From CAMTWJ01 sp964643605 (GTDB lineage: Bacteria; Patescibacteriota; Saccharimonadia; Saccharimonadales; 2-12-FULL-41-12), in NCBI GenBank assembly GCA_964643605.1, contig CAZXTF010000008.1, positions 1 through 27,916 of the forward strand: 27,916 nt of DNA. Reading direction: 5' to 3'. Below the pieces are notes generated by a model, which was not told the origin of the DNA, ran no database searches, and was given only the letters and a program-made list of their open reading frames with translations. Positions 14,365-21,080 of this stretch are shown here, piece by piece. The number at the start of each line of letters is the position of its first letter. Within the stretch, counting starts at the first letter, position 1. The position numbers were made by a program, and so were the translations under genes.

Positions 14365-16275
14365 TTATTTTTCCTTTTTGTCGGTGTCTTTCTCGTCAAC
14401 CACTTCGCCTTCAACTGGTTCGTCAGACTTTTTGGCTTCATCGTCTTCTGCTGGAGCTTCTGCTTTGGCAGCTTCTTCGTACATTTTAGCGCCGATAGGC
14501 ATAATTTTTTCGCTCAATTCTTTGCCTGCTGCTTCGAGTGCATCTTTGTCGGCTTTTTCATCAGCTTGCACCTTCTTTGCAGCCTCTATGGCTTCATCTA
14601 AAGTCTTTATGTCATCTTCACTTAGCTTATCTTTGTTATCAGACTTCATCTTCTCAGCCTGATACACCGCATTTTCTAGTACGTTGCGAGACTCGATAGC
14701 TTCTCGCTTTTTCTTGTCTTCTTCGGCGTGGGCTTCGGCATCTTTGGCTGCTTTTTCAACCTCTTCTTTGCTTAAGTTACCGCTGTTTTGGATGGTAATA
14801 CTCTGCTCTTTGCCAGAACCTTTATCCTTGGCTGTAACATTCAAGATACCGTTGGCATCTAGGTTAAAGGTAACTTCGATTTGTGGGACCCCACGAGGAG
14901 CAGACGGAATGCCATCAAGCACAAATCGTCCAAGCGATTTATTGTCGGCAACCATTTCTCGCTCACCCTGAACTACATGGATCTCTACCTGTGGCTGGTT
15001 ATCTGCAGCCGTCGAGAATGTTTCGCTCTTACTGCTTGGGATGGTTGTGTTTCGCTCGATCAGTTTTGTGGCTACGCCGCCCAGTGTCTCGATACCAAGA
15101 CTTAGTGGCGTTACGTCTAAAAGCAATACGTCTTTCACATCGCCCTGCAAAACTCCACCCTGGATAGCTGCACCCACGGCAACAACTTCGTCTGGGTTTA
15201 CACCTTGTTTTGGATCTTTACCAAAAATGCTCTTTACCTTTTCGATCACAGCTGGCATTCGGGTCATACCACCAACAAGGATTACCTCGTTAATATCGCT
15301 AGACTTTAGCTTGGCGTCTTTCAGAGCTTTCTCAACTGGGCCCGCTGTTCCATCAATAAGATCAGCTACAAGCTCGACTAGTTTTGCTCGAGTTAGTTTG
15401 TATTCGAAGTGTTTTGGACCATCAGCATCTGCTGTGAGGAATGGTAGGTTGATATCTGCCACTTCGGTAGTAGAAAGCTCTTTTTTAGCTTTTTCGGCTT
15501 CTTCCTTAAGTCGCTGCATAGCTGCTTTGTCGTCTTTGATGTCGATGCCAGATTCTTTTTTGAATTCATCAACAAAGTGGTTCACGATTCGAAGGTCGAA
15601 GTCTTCGCCACCAAGGTGCGTGTCACCGTTGGTAGATAATACTTCGAATACGCCGTCACCAAGCTGCAAGATAGACACATCGAACGTACCACCACCAAGG
15701 TCAAATACAGCAATCTTTTCTTCTTTGCCCTTGTCTAGCCCGTAAGCTAGCGCTGCGGCAGTCGGTTCGTTAATAATTCGTTTTACTTCTAGGCCAGCAA
15801 TCTTGCCAGCATCTTTTGTAGCTTGCCTCTGTGAATCATCAAAATACGCAGGCACGGTAATAACAGCTTCGGTAACTGGCTCGCCAAGAAATGCTTCGGC
15901 ATCTGCCTTGAGCTTGCTAAGAATCATGGCACTTACTTCTTCGGGTGTATAGCCCTTTCCAGACATTTCTACCTGTACAGCAGTCCCTTTTTTATCGATC
16001 TTAAATGGCATTAGCTTGATATCTTTTTGGACCTCTTTGTCGCTAAACTTACGACCAATTAGTCGTTTTACACCAAAAATCGTGTTAGTTGGGTTCGTTA
16101 CACGCTGACGATTGGCTACCTGGCCAACAAGTCGTTCGTTGTTTTTATTGATAGCGACCACACTTGGTGTCGTTCGGTTACCTTCGCTGTTTGCAATAAT
16201 TTCAGGCTTACCAGACTGAACTACAGCCATAGCTGAATTAGTTGTCCCGAGGTCTATTCCTATAATTTTTCCCAT
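14365..16275 (-). CDS. dnaK: Chaperone DnaK (Hsp70)
   Basis: DnaK is the ATP-dependent Hsp70 that works with DnaJ and GrpE. The 636-aa protein has the nucleotide-binding domain with GIDLGTTNSAMAVV (5-18), VITVPAYFDDSQRQATKDAG, INEPTAAALAYGLDKG and DLGGGTFDVSIL, and VGGMTRMPAV near the end of that domain. The conserved linker DVLLLDVTPLSLGIETLGG leads to the substrate-binding domain and lid. The tail is the usual acidic and Lys-rich low-complexity end. The ATG has a good AAGGAGAG ribosome binding site and its own CIRCE-controlled promoter, so dnaK can be expressed separately from hrcA-grpE. Confidence 0.98.
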   Translation of the reverse strand: MGKIIGIDLGTTNSAMAVVQSGKPEIIANSEGNRTTPSVVAINKNNERLVGQVANRQRVTNPTNTIFGVKRLIGRKFSDKEVQKDIKLMPFKIDKKGTAVQVEMSGKGYTPEEVSAMILSKLKADAEAFLGEPVTEAVITVPAYFDDSQRQATKDAGKIAGLEVKRIINEPTAAALAYGLDKGKEEKIAVFDLGGGTFDVSILQLGDGVFEVLSTNGDTHLGGEDFDLRIVNHFVDEFKKESGIDIKDDKAAMQRLKEEAEKAKKELSTTEVADINLPFLTADADGPKHFEYKLTRAKLVELVADLIDGTAGPVEKALKDAKLKSSDINEVILVGGMTRMPAVIEKVKSIFGKDPKQGVNPDEVVAVGAAIQGGVLQGDVKDVLLLDVTPLSLGIETLGGVATKLIERNTTIPSSKSETFSTAADNQPQVEIHVVQGEREMVADNKSLGRFVLDGIPSAPRGVPQIEVTFNLDANGILNVTAKDKGSGKEQSITIQNSGNLSKEEVEKAAKDAEAHAEEDKKKREAIESRNVLENAVYQAEKMKSDNKDKLSEDDIKTLDEAIEAAKKVQADEKADKDALEAAGKELSEKIMPIGAKMYEEAAKAEAPAEDDEAKKSDEPVEGEVVDEKDTDKKEK

Positions 16276-16295
16276 TGTATTACTCTCCTTATGTT

Positions 16296-16320
16296 TAGCA
16301 GTCGTATATGTGTACTGCTA
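16296..16320 (-). promoter_or_regulatory. Stem-loop in the dnaK mRNA leader
   Basis: A 7-bp perfect stem (TAGCAGT / ACTGCTA) with an 11-nt loop lies in the dnaK 5' untranslated region. It begins at about the first transcribed bases and ends just before the AAGGAGAG ribosome binding site. A 5'-terminal hairpin of this kind can stabilise mRNA; that function is inferred. Confidence 0.45.
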
Positions 16321-16357
16321 GTTTACCGAGTTGGCAGTCTCATGTCAAGAGTGCTAA
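16320..16357 (-). promoter_or_regulatory. CIRCE operator and promoter of dnaK
   Basis: On the minus strand TTAGCACTC (16357-16349), 9 nt, then GACTGCCAA (16339-16331): the HrcA operator CIRCE with two mismatches to the TTAGCACTC-N9-GAGTGCTAA consensus. A perfect -35, TTGACA (16348-16343), is in the loop, and TAAACT (16325-16320) lies 17 bp downstream. HrcA binding would block the -35. The left arm includes the TAG stop of the upstream 80-aa gene. Confidence 0.88.
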
Positions 16358-16596
16358 ATAACTTCTTGCCTCTCTTTGTATACAATGCTCGGCTCAAACT
16401 TAAATGCTATCTCTTGACCACTATCCAACCCTACCAAGAAAGCCTTGGACTCCAGAGGAATATCCTTTTCGTATAGATCAATCAAATGATTCCCGATAAC
16501 CTCGTATACTTCATTGGCACTCTTTGGGCAGAGCTCTCGGGCGGGATATAAAGGAAAGGTTTGCGAGTTGGTGAGGCTTCTAATTATTTCAGCCAT
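16354..16596 (-). CDS. 80-aa orphan between grpE and dnaK
   Basis: I do not recognise this protein. It is 80 aa, soluble-looking, with one cysteine. A predicted helix (about 25-45, ANEVYEVIGNHLIDLYEKD) and a beta-like C-terminal half (KAFLVGLDSGQEIAFKFEPS) make up most of it. It starts two bases after the grpE stop, so it is co-translated with grpE and controlled by the hrcA CIRCE promoter. Its TAG stop sits inside the dnaK CIRCE. Position suggests a role in, or regulation with, the stress response. Confidence 0.75.
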   Translation of the reverse strand: MAEIIRSLTNSQTFPLYPARELCPKSANEVYEVIGNHLIDLYEKDIPLESKAFLVGLDSGQEIAFKFEPSIVYKERQEVI

Positions 16597-16598
16597 TC

Positions 16599-17054
16599 TT
16601 AAGTACTTTTTACTTTGACCATAGCGTGACGGATGACCTCGTTGCCGAGCATGTAGCCAGATTGTAATTCTTCACTAACAATTTCTTGATCTCCGTCGCC
16701 CTCTGCACTTACAGCTTCGTGTATCGTTGGGTTAAATGGCTCACCAACTGTCTTGATTTTTTGTACGCCAAGATCGCTTAGAACTTTTTCAAACTGTTTC
16801 ACTACGCCCTCTATACCTTTTACGTAGTCATGGGTCTTTATGTCCTTTGGTACATGCTTAAGGGCCCGTTCAAAATTATCTACAACGGGCAGCAGGTCTT
16901 TTACGACATCAGCTTTTACTACATTTTTGAGCGCTGTGATCTGTTCGTCGTGCCGTCGGCGGACATTAATAACATCTGCACGCTCTCGCTGCAAAGCTTC
17001 GGTAAGTTCAGAAATTTGAATCTGTAAATCTTCAATTTTTGGCTTCTTAGGCAT
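16599..17054 (-). CDS. grpE: Nucleotide exchange factor GrpE
   Basis: GrpE is the dimeric factor that releases ADP from DnaK. The 151-aa protein has the long N-terminal coiled coil (about 5-55, ELTEALQRERADVINVRRR) and the four-helix region with KDLLPVVDNFERAL. The beta domain carries the family's GEPFNPTIHEAVS and SGYMLGNEVIRHAMVKV motifs. It lacks the extended acidic N-terminus of many GrpEs, so is short, as in other reduced genomes. Its ATG overlaps the end of hrcA by 8 bp, showing coupling. Confidence 0.96.
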   Translation of the reverse strand: MPKKPKIEDLQIQISELTEALQRERADVINVRRRHDEQITALKNVVKADVVKDLLPVVDNFERALKHVPKDIKTHDYVKGIEGVVKQFEKVLSDLGVQKIKTVGEPFNPTIHEAVSAEGDGDQEIVSEELQSGYMLGNEVIRHAMVKVKST

Positions 17055-17748
17055 TGAGTGTTTTCTCCAACGTGGTACTTACATAGTCAACTAACCCGAC
17101 TACTTGGTTATAATTTTGGCGAGTTGGACCAACCACACCTACAAAGCTCTGACCATCTGGCGTGTGCACACGGCCAATTATGGAGCTAGCTCCTGCAGAA
17201 CGACCAATAGGGTTCTCTTGACCGATATACACAGTAACTCGATTGTTATCGTGATATATCTGGTCGACTAATTCGGGTAGTCTCTCGACGAGCTGGGCTA
17301 TACCAAAAGCCTCTCGTCCACCGTAAAATTCTGGATGCTGAAATAAACTTGCCAGACCATATTGATATGTACGACCGTTAAAAAGTCCAATGCTTAGGTT
17401 GTTTGTAGCCAGTGCAAGAGCTTGAACCGCATTTTTTATTGCTTGCTCTGATTCTCCAGAATCTTTAATCTGGCGCTCGATAGCATGCGCCTGCCGAGAG
17501 ACTGCTTGAGATTCTTGATCTTGCAATCCATTCACATAAAACCGATACCCTTTGTCTGTCGGAATTCTACCAGCGCTCGTGTGGGGTTGCATGATATAGC
17601 CAAGGCGTTCAAGCTCTGCCATTTCACTACGAATAGTGGCACTTGATACGTCGAAAAGCTTAGCAAGTAGACTACTACCTACAGGGCTTGCGACCTCGGC
17701 ATATTGCTCAACAATTGCTCGTAAAATTTGTTCCTGACGTGGGCTCAT
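17047..17748 (-). CDS. hrcA: Heat-inducible transcription repressor HrcA
   Basis: HrcA is the repressor that binds CIRCE and is kept active by chaperones. I set the start at the ATG at 17748, giving MSPRQEQILRAIVEQYAEVASPVGSSLLA, 233 aa, which matches the family start. The longer frame back to GTG 17799 would place its first codons over the CIRCE and the -10 box. The N-terminal winged helix includes DVSSATIRSEMAELERLGYI followed by QPHTSAGRIPTDKGYRFYV, both hallmark motifs. The C-terminal part holds FVGVVGPTRQNYNQVVGLVDYV. The protein is shorter than the roughly 340-aa Bacillus form. It heads hrcA-grpE-80-aa gene and probably represses both CIRCE promoters. Confidence 0.94.
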   Translation of the reverse strand: MSPRQEQILRAIVEQYAEVASPVGSSLLAKLFDVSSATIRSEMAELERLGYIMQPHTSAGRIPTDKGYRFYVNGLQDQESQAVSRQAHAIERQIKDSGESEQAIKNAVQALALATNNLSIGLFNGRTYQYGLASLFQHPEFYGGREAFGIAQLVERLPELVDQIYHDNNRVTVYIGQENPIGRSAGASSIIGRVHTPDGQSFVGVVGPTRQNYNQVVGLVDYVSTTLEKTLNA

Positions 17749-17781
17749 ATTAGGGCTGCTCTTTTCCCTTTCATGCTTCAA

Positions 17782-17819
17782 AGTATACAATTTTGGCACT
17801 CAAATGGCAAGAGTGCTAA
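17782..17819 (-). promoter_or_regulatory. CIRCE operator and promoter of hrcA-grpE
   Basis: On the minus strand TTAGCACTC (17819-17811), 9 nt, GAGTGCCAA (17801-17793): CIRCE with one mismatch. The -35 TTGCCA (17810-17805) is in the loop, and TATACT (17787-17782) is 17 bp downstream, the same geometry as at dnaK. The TAG stop of the upstream gene is inside the left arm. The predicted leader is about 27 nt. Confidence 0.92.
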
Positions 17820-18517
17820 AGTTTTGCGAGCAAGTCTTTAGCAAGAGCTCTGGCTTCTTCTGTAGATTCTTTACCGAGTGTACCGTTGGCAATAGCTTCT
17901 ACTTCTTGAATTGACGAAGTAAGATCTCTGTTTATCACAAAGTAAAAATAATCTTTATCTAACGCTTCTTGTAGCTCTACTTTTGCTGTTTGGAGTCTGC
18001 GGCTAATATCGATCGGGTCTATATCATTCTCGTGATAGCGTTTTTTGAGCCGTTCTTGCCAAATTTCGTAGCTTGGTGGGAGCAAGAAAATCGGCTTTAC
18101 CGTAGGGCTAATCGCCATGTACTCTACGACACCTTGGATTTCAAGATCGCTAATTGCTATGAGTCCTGCATCGTGTGAGGCTTGGATTTCTGCAATGCTT
18201 GTTCCATAGACATTGTTGCTAAATATTTTTGCCTCGATAAATTCGTTACTATCGAGCATCTGCTCAATCTTTTTGAAGTCTACAAAATGGTAATCTACCC
18301 CATCTGTTTCCAGCACGCCCAAATTGTGACGAGGTGGTCGTGTAGTATGGGAAACAATATGGTGAAAATCGCCAGTTGCTAACAGTTCTTTTCGAATGGT
18401 ATCTTTGCCAGCACCCGAAACACCGACCAAAAAAACAACACGAGTGCTCTTTACAATTTCTACTGCTTGAAAAGGAGTTTTATAAGCAGCCAGTTTTTCT
18501 TTGAGCTTATCTTCCAT
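17816..18517 (-). CDS. gmk: Guanylate kinase (Gmk)
   Basis: Guanylate kinase phosphorylates GMP to GDP. In this 233-aa protein the P-loop is GVSGAGKDT (32-40), with Asp where most Gmk have Ser. GMP-site residues are present: Ser56 with TTR60 and Arg63, Tyr76 in DGVDYHF, Glu95, YGTS at 104-107, and Asp124 in the DLEIQG block. The lid region with SRRLQTAKVELQEAL follows. There are extra residues at both ends relative to the 205-aa E. coli enzyme. A -10 box lies 7 nt before the ATG, so it appears to have its own leaderless promoter although the upstream paralogue ends only 8 bp away. Confidence 0.88.
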   Translation of the reverse strand: MEDKLKEKLAAYKTPFQAVEIVKSTRVVFLVGVSGAGKDTIRKELLATGDFHHIVSHTTRPPRHNLGVLETDGVDYHFVDFKKIEQMLDSNEFIEAKIFSNNVYGTSIAEIQASHDAGLIAISDLEIQGVVEYMAISPTVKPIFLLPPSYEIWQERLKKRYHENDIDPIDISRRLQTAKVELQEALDKDYFYFVINRDLTSSIQEVEAIANGTLGKESTEEARALAKDLLAKL

Positions 18518-18533
18518 TGAGAAGACTATACCA
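18518..18533 (-). promoter_or_regulatory. gmk promoter, leaderless
   Basis: TGG-TATAGT on the minus strand (18533-18525, hexamer 18530-18525) is an extended -10 whose predicted start, about 18518, is one base before the gmk ATG. It overlaps the stop codon region of the upstream paralogue. Confidence 0.55.
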
Positions 18534-19248
18534 CAGCCCTCTTATTTAAAGCATCTATCAGCTCTCGCATCTTGGTTCTTGCAGATTCATCTATGCCTTT
18601 ACTATCTTTGCCCTGTAGGTATTCCTGCGCCTTTTGCAAAGTATCTTCTTTTGTCTTAGTTTCCAGACAATAATATGTGTCTTCTTGTAGCGCAATCTCT
18701 AATTCTTTTTTGGCAGCAAACAAGCGTCTTTTTACTTCGCTTTCATCAAGTTTTCGGTTTGCCTGAAGCCTACTGATTAGTTCCTCCAAGCTTGGTGGAA
18801 CAAGAAATATCGTTTGGATATTTGGTTTTAGCTCTCGCAGTTCTTTTTCTGTTTGTACGATCAAGATACTCAGACCCACCTGGCCTGCAGAAAGTTTCTT
18901 AATTTCATTGACGTGCATCGCAGAAACTTGCTGATTGTGTACCAGAGCCACCTGCAAAAACTCCTGCTTCTCAAGCTCACGCTTCATTTCTTGAACAGAG
19001 ATAAAATGATAATCTACTCCGTTTTTTTCGGTCTCTCGTATAGGCCGAGTAGTACTTGAAAGAATTGGCAAGTATCGTTTAGGGTAATTTTTGATGAGTG
19101 TATTTCTTAGTGTATCTTTGCCAGCTCCAGCAGGACCGGCAATAACTATAAAATTACTTTTTAGAAAAATTTCTAGTGCCTCCTTGTTTGGTTGATAATT
19201 TTCTATCAACTTTTCAAACTCTTCTATCTGTTTGCTGTCCAGAAGCAT
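18526..19248 (-). CDS. Guanylate-kinase-like protein without the GMP-binding residues
   Basis: A 240-aa paralogue of the adjacent gmk. The ATP side is intact: P-loop GPAGAGKDT (38-46), the STTRPIR block (65-71), GVDYHF, and the lid segment ESEVKRRLFAAKKELEIAL. The GMP side is not. Where Gmk has Glu followed by YGTS, this protein has Gln99 and VSAM (108-111), and the (D)xxxQG block is replaced by LIVQTE. It may bind another substrate or be regulatory. Its ATG overlaps the lepA stop (TAATG), so it is coupled to lepA. Fold assignment is firm; GMP kinase activity is doubtful. Confidence 0.85.
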   Translation of the reverse strand: MLLDSKQIEEFEKLIENYQPNKEALEIFLKSNFIVIAGPAGAGKDTLRNTLIKNYPKRYLPILSSTTRPIRETEKNGVDYHFISVQEMKRELEKQEFLQVALVHNQQVSAMHVNEIKKLSAGQVGLSILIVQTEKELRELKPNIQTIFLVPPSLEELISRLQANRKLDESEVKRRLFAAKKELEIALQEDTYYCLETKTKEDTLQKAQEYLQGKDSKGIDESARTKMRELIDALNKRAVV

Positions 19249-21047
19249 TAGTCTCGTTTTAAAAGCACAGTGAACGCTTCGCTTGGAATATCAACTTTGC
19301 CAAAACGCTTCATGCGAGCTTTACCTTTCTTTTGTTTCTCAAGTAACTTCTTCCGTCTTGTCACATCACCACCGTATAGTTTTGCAGTTACGTCTTTCCG
19401 ATAGCCGCTGATATCTTCACGAGCAATAAATTTTCCGCCAATACCCGCCTGCAAAGCAACCTTAAAGTTTTGGCGGGGAATAATATCTTTAAGTTTTCTA
19501 ACCGTTTCTCGCCCCAAACTCTGTGCTTCACTACGATGCACCATAACCGAAAGTGCATCGACCTTATCACCCGCTACATAAAAATCGACTCGCACTAAAT
19601 CTTCGGCTCGATAATTATCCNNNNNNNNNNTTATCCAGCTCATAATTAAACGAACCGTAACCACTGGTAATACTTTTTAGCTCATCGTAAAAATCTGTCA
19701 ATAAGTTAGCTAGTGGTGCCTCAAAATCGATAACTGCCAGCTGGTCATCAACAAAGCTAATATTCTTTTGCATACCACGCTTGCTGGTAATAAGCTGCAA
19801 AACTCCGCCCACATATTCTTTTGGTACGACAATCTCTCCCTTAATCCACGGTTCCCGGATTTCTTTAATCTTTGCTACATCGGGAAGCTCACTAGCAGAT
19901 CTAATGTCTATATCTTCTCCGTCGAGCAAGCTTACTTCGTAGTCAGATGAGGGATTAGTGACAACAAGTGTTAGATTGTATTCCCGCTCCAGCCGCTCAC
20001 GAACGATATCCATATGGAGCAATCCCAAGAAACCAATCCGTACACCAAACCCTAGCACCGGTGAGTTCTCCAGGCTAAATTGAAGTGCAGAATCACTAAG
20101 AGATAGTTTTTCGACAGCATCTTTAAGTTCTTGATAATACTCGTTGCTTTCTGGGAAAAATCCAGCATACACAAATGGGTGGATTTCTTTATATCCGGGT
20201 AGGGCAGAAACTGCCGAACCTTCACTGAGCGTAACAGTATCACCAACTTTCGCTTCACGGGTACTCTTTAAATTCGTAACAATGTAGCCAATTTCTCCCG
20301 CTTCAAGTGCTTTACCTGGCTTAGCGTCTGGCNNNNNNNNNNACCAACTTCGAGGGCCAGACCATCTGCGCTAGTTGCCATCATCTTAATCGCTGCGTTT
20401 TTCTTAATAGCTCCATCGAATACTCGAACGTATAGAATCACACCACGATAATCATCATAATAACTATCGAAAATTAAAGCTTTTGTTGGCTCGTTTAATT
20501 TGCCCTGTGGAGTAGGTATCTTGGCAATAATCGCATCTAAGATTTTGTCGACATTTTGCCCTGTCTTAGCAGAGATTGGGATAATATCTTCTTGCTTGCA
20601 ACCCAGCAAACTAATAACTTCTTTGCTTACTTTCTCAACATCTGCAGCAGGCAGATCAACTTTATTGAGCACCGGAATTATAGAAAGGTCTGCCTCCATC
20701 GCAAGATATAAATTTGCGAGTGTTTGCGCCTGAATACCCTGAGATGCATCTACGACCAAGATAGCACCCTCACATGCTTGCAAGCTCCGTGAAACTTCAT
20801 AAGAAAAATCAACGTGGCCTGGCGTATCAATAAGATTTAACTGATAGCTCTTGTAGCTCATCCGAACAGGAGCCAGCTTAATAGTTATACCTTTTTCCCG
20901 CTCTAGATCCATTTTATCAAGTAACTGTGCCTTCATATCTCGCTTCTCAACCGTGCCAGTAAGTTCCAATAGACGGTCAGCGAGCGTTGATTTCCCGTGA
21001 TCAATATGTGCAATAATACAGAAATTTCTGATTTTATCTTGATTCAT
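19248..21047 (-). CDS. lepA: Elongation factor 4 (LepA), interrupted by two assembly gaps
   Basis: LepA is a translational GTPase related to EF-G that acts on stalled or back-translocated ribosomes. The GTPase motifs are all visible: AHIDHGKST (G1), DTPGH (G3), NKVD (G4) and SAK (G5). The C-terminal LepA-specific domain ends with KARMKRFGKVDIPSEAF. Two runs of ten N (19621-19630 and 20333-20342) each shift the reading frame, so the gene appears as three pieces in different frames. Both are assembly artefacts rather than mutations, because conserved sequence continues on each side. It is upstream of hrcA-grpE-dnaK-dnaJ as in Bacillus. A -10 box 8 nt before the ATG predicts a near-leaderless mRNA. 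Confidence 0.95.
19621..19630. other. Ten-N scaffold gap in lepA (probably a false gap)
   Basis: The six bases TTATCC occur immediately on both sides of the N run. Removing the Ns and one copy (16 bases) restores the lepA frame across the join as YELDNYRAEDLV, which reads as normal LepA sequence. Confidence 0.9.
20333..20342. other. Ten-N scaffold gap in lepA (true size unknown)
   Basis: The gap falls between EVG and PDAKPGKALEAGEIG of lepA. LepA proteins usually have about three residues between these blocks, which would need 8 missing bases, not 10. No overlap between the flanks is visible. Confidence 0.85.
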
Positions 21048-21048
21048 T

Positions 21049-21061
21049 ACTAATAATTATA
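21049..21061 (-). promoter_or_regulatory. lepA promoter, leaderless
   Basis: TATAAT on the minus strand (21061-21056) ends 8 nt before the lepA ATG, giving a leader of about 2 nt. It lies 20 bp past the murJ stop. Confidence 0.55.
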
Positions 21062-21080
21062 CGCTAGAGGGAGTTGGTTC

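Noticed and set aside
15041..15745. 234-aa plus-strand frame opposite dnaK
   Set aside because: Antisense to a strongly conserved dnaK coding region; Ser/Pro/Thr-rich composition is typical of a shadow frame.
17749..17799. Upstream extension of hrcA to a GTG at 17799
   Set aside because: It would overlap the CIRCE operator and the -10 box; family alignment starts at the ATG at 17748.
19248..21047. lepA as a frameshifted pseudogene
   Set aside because: Both frame changes fall exactly at runs of ten Ns and conserved LepA sequence continues on each side, so they are assembly effects.
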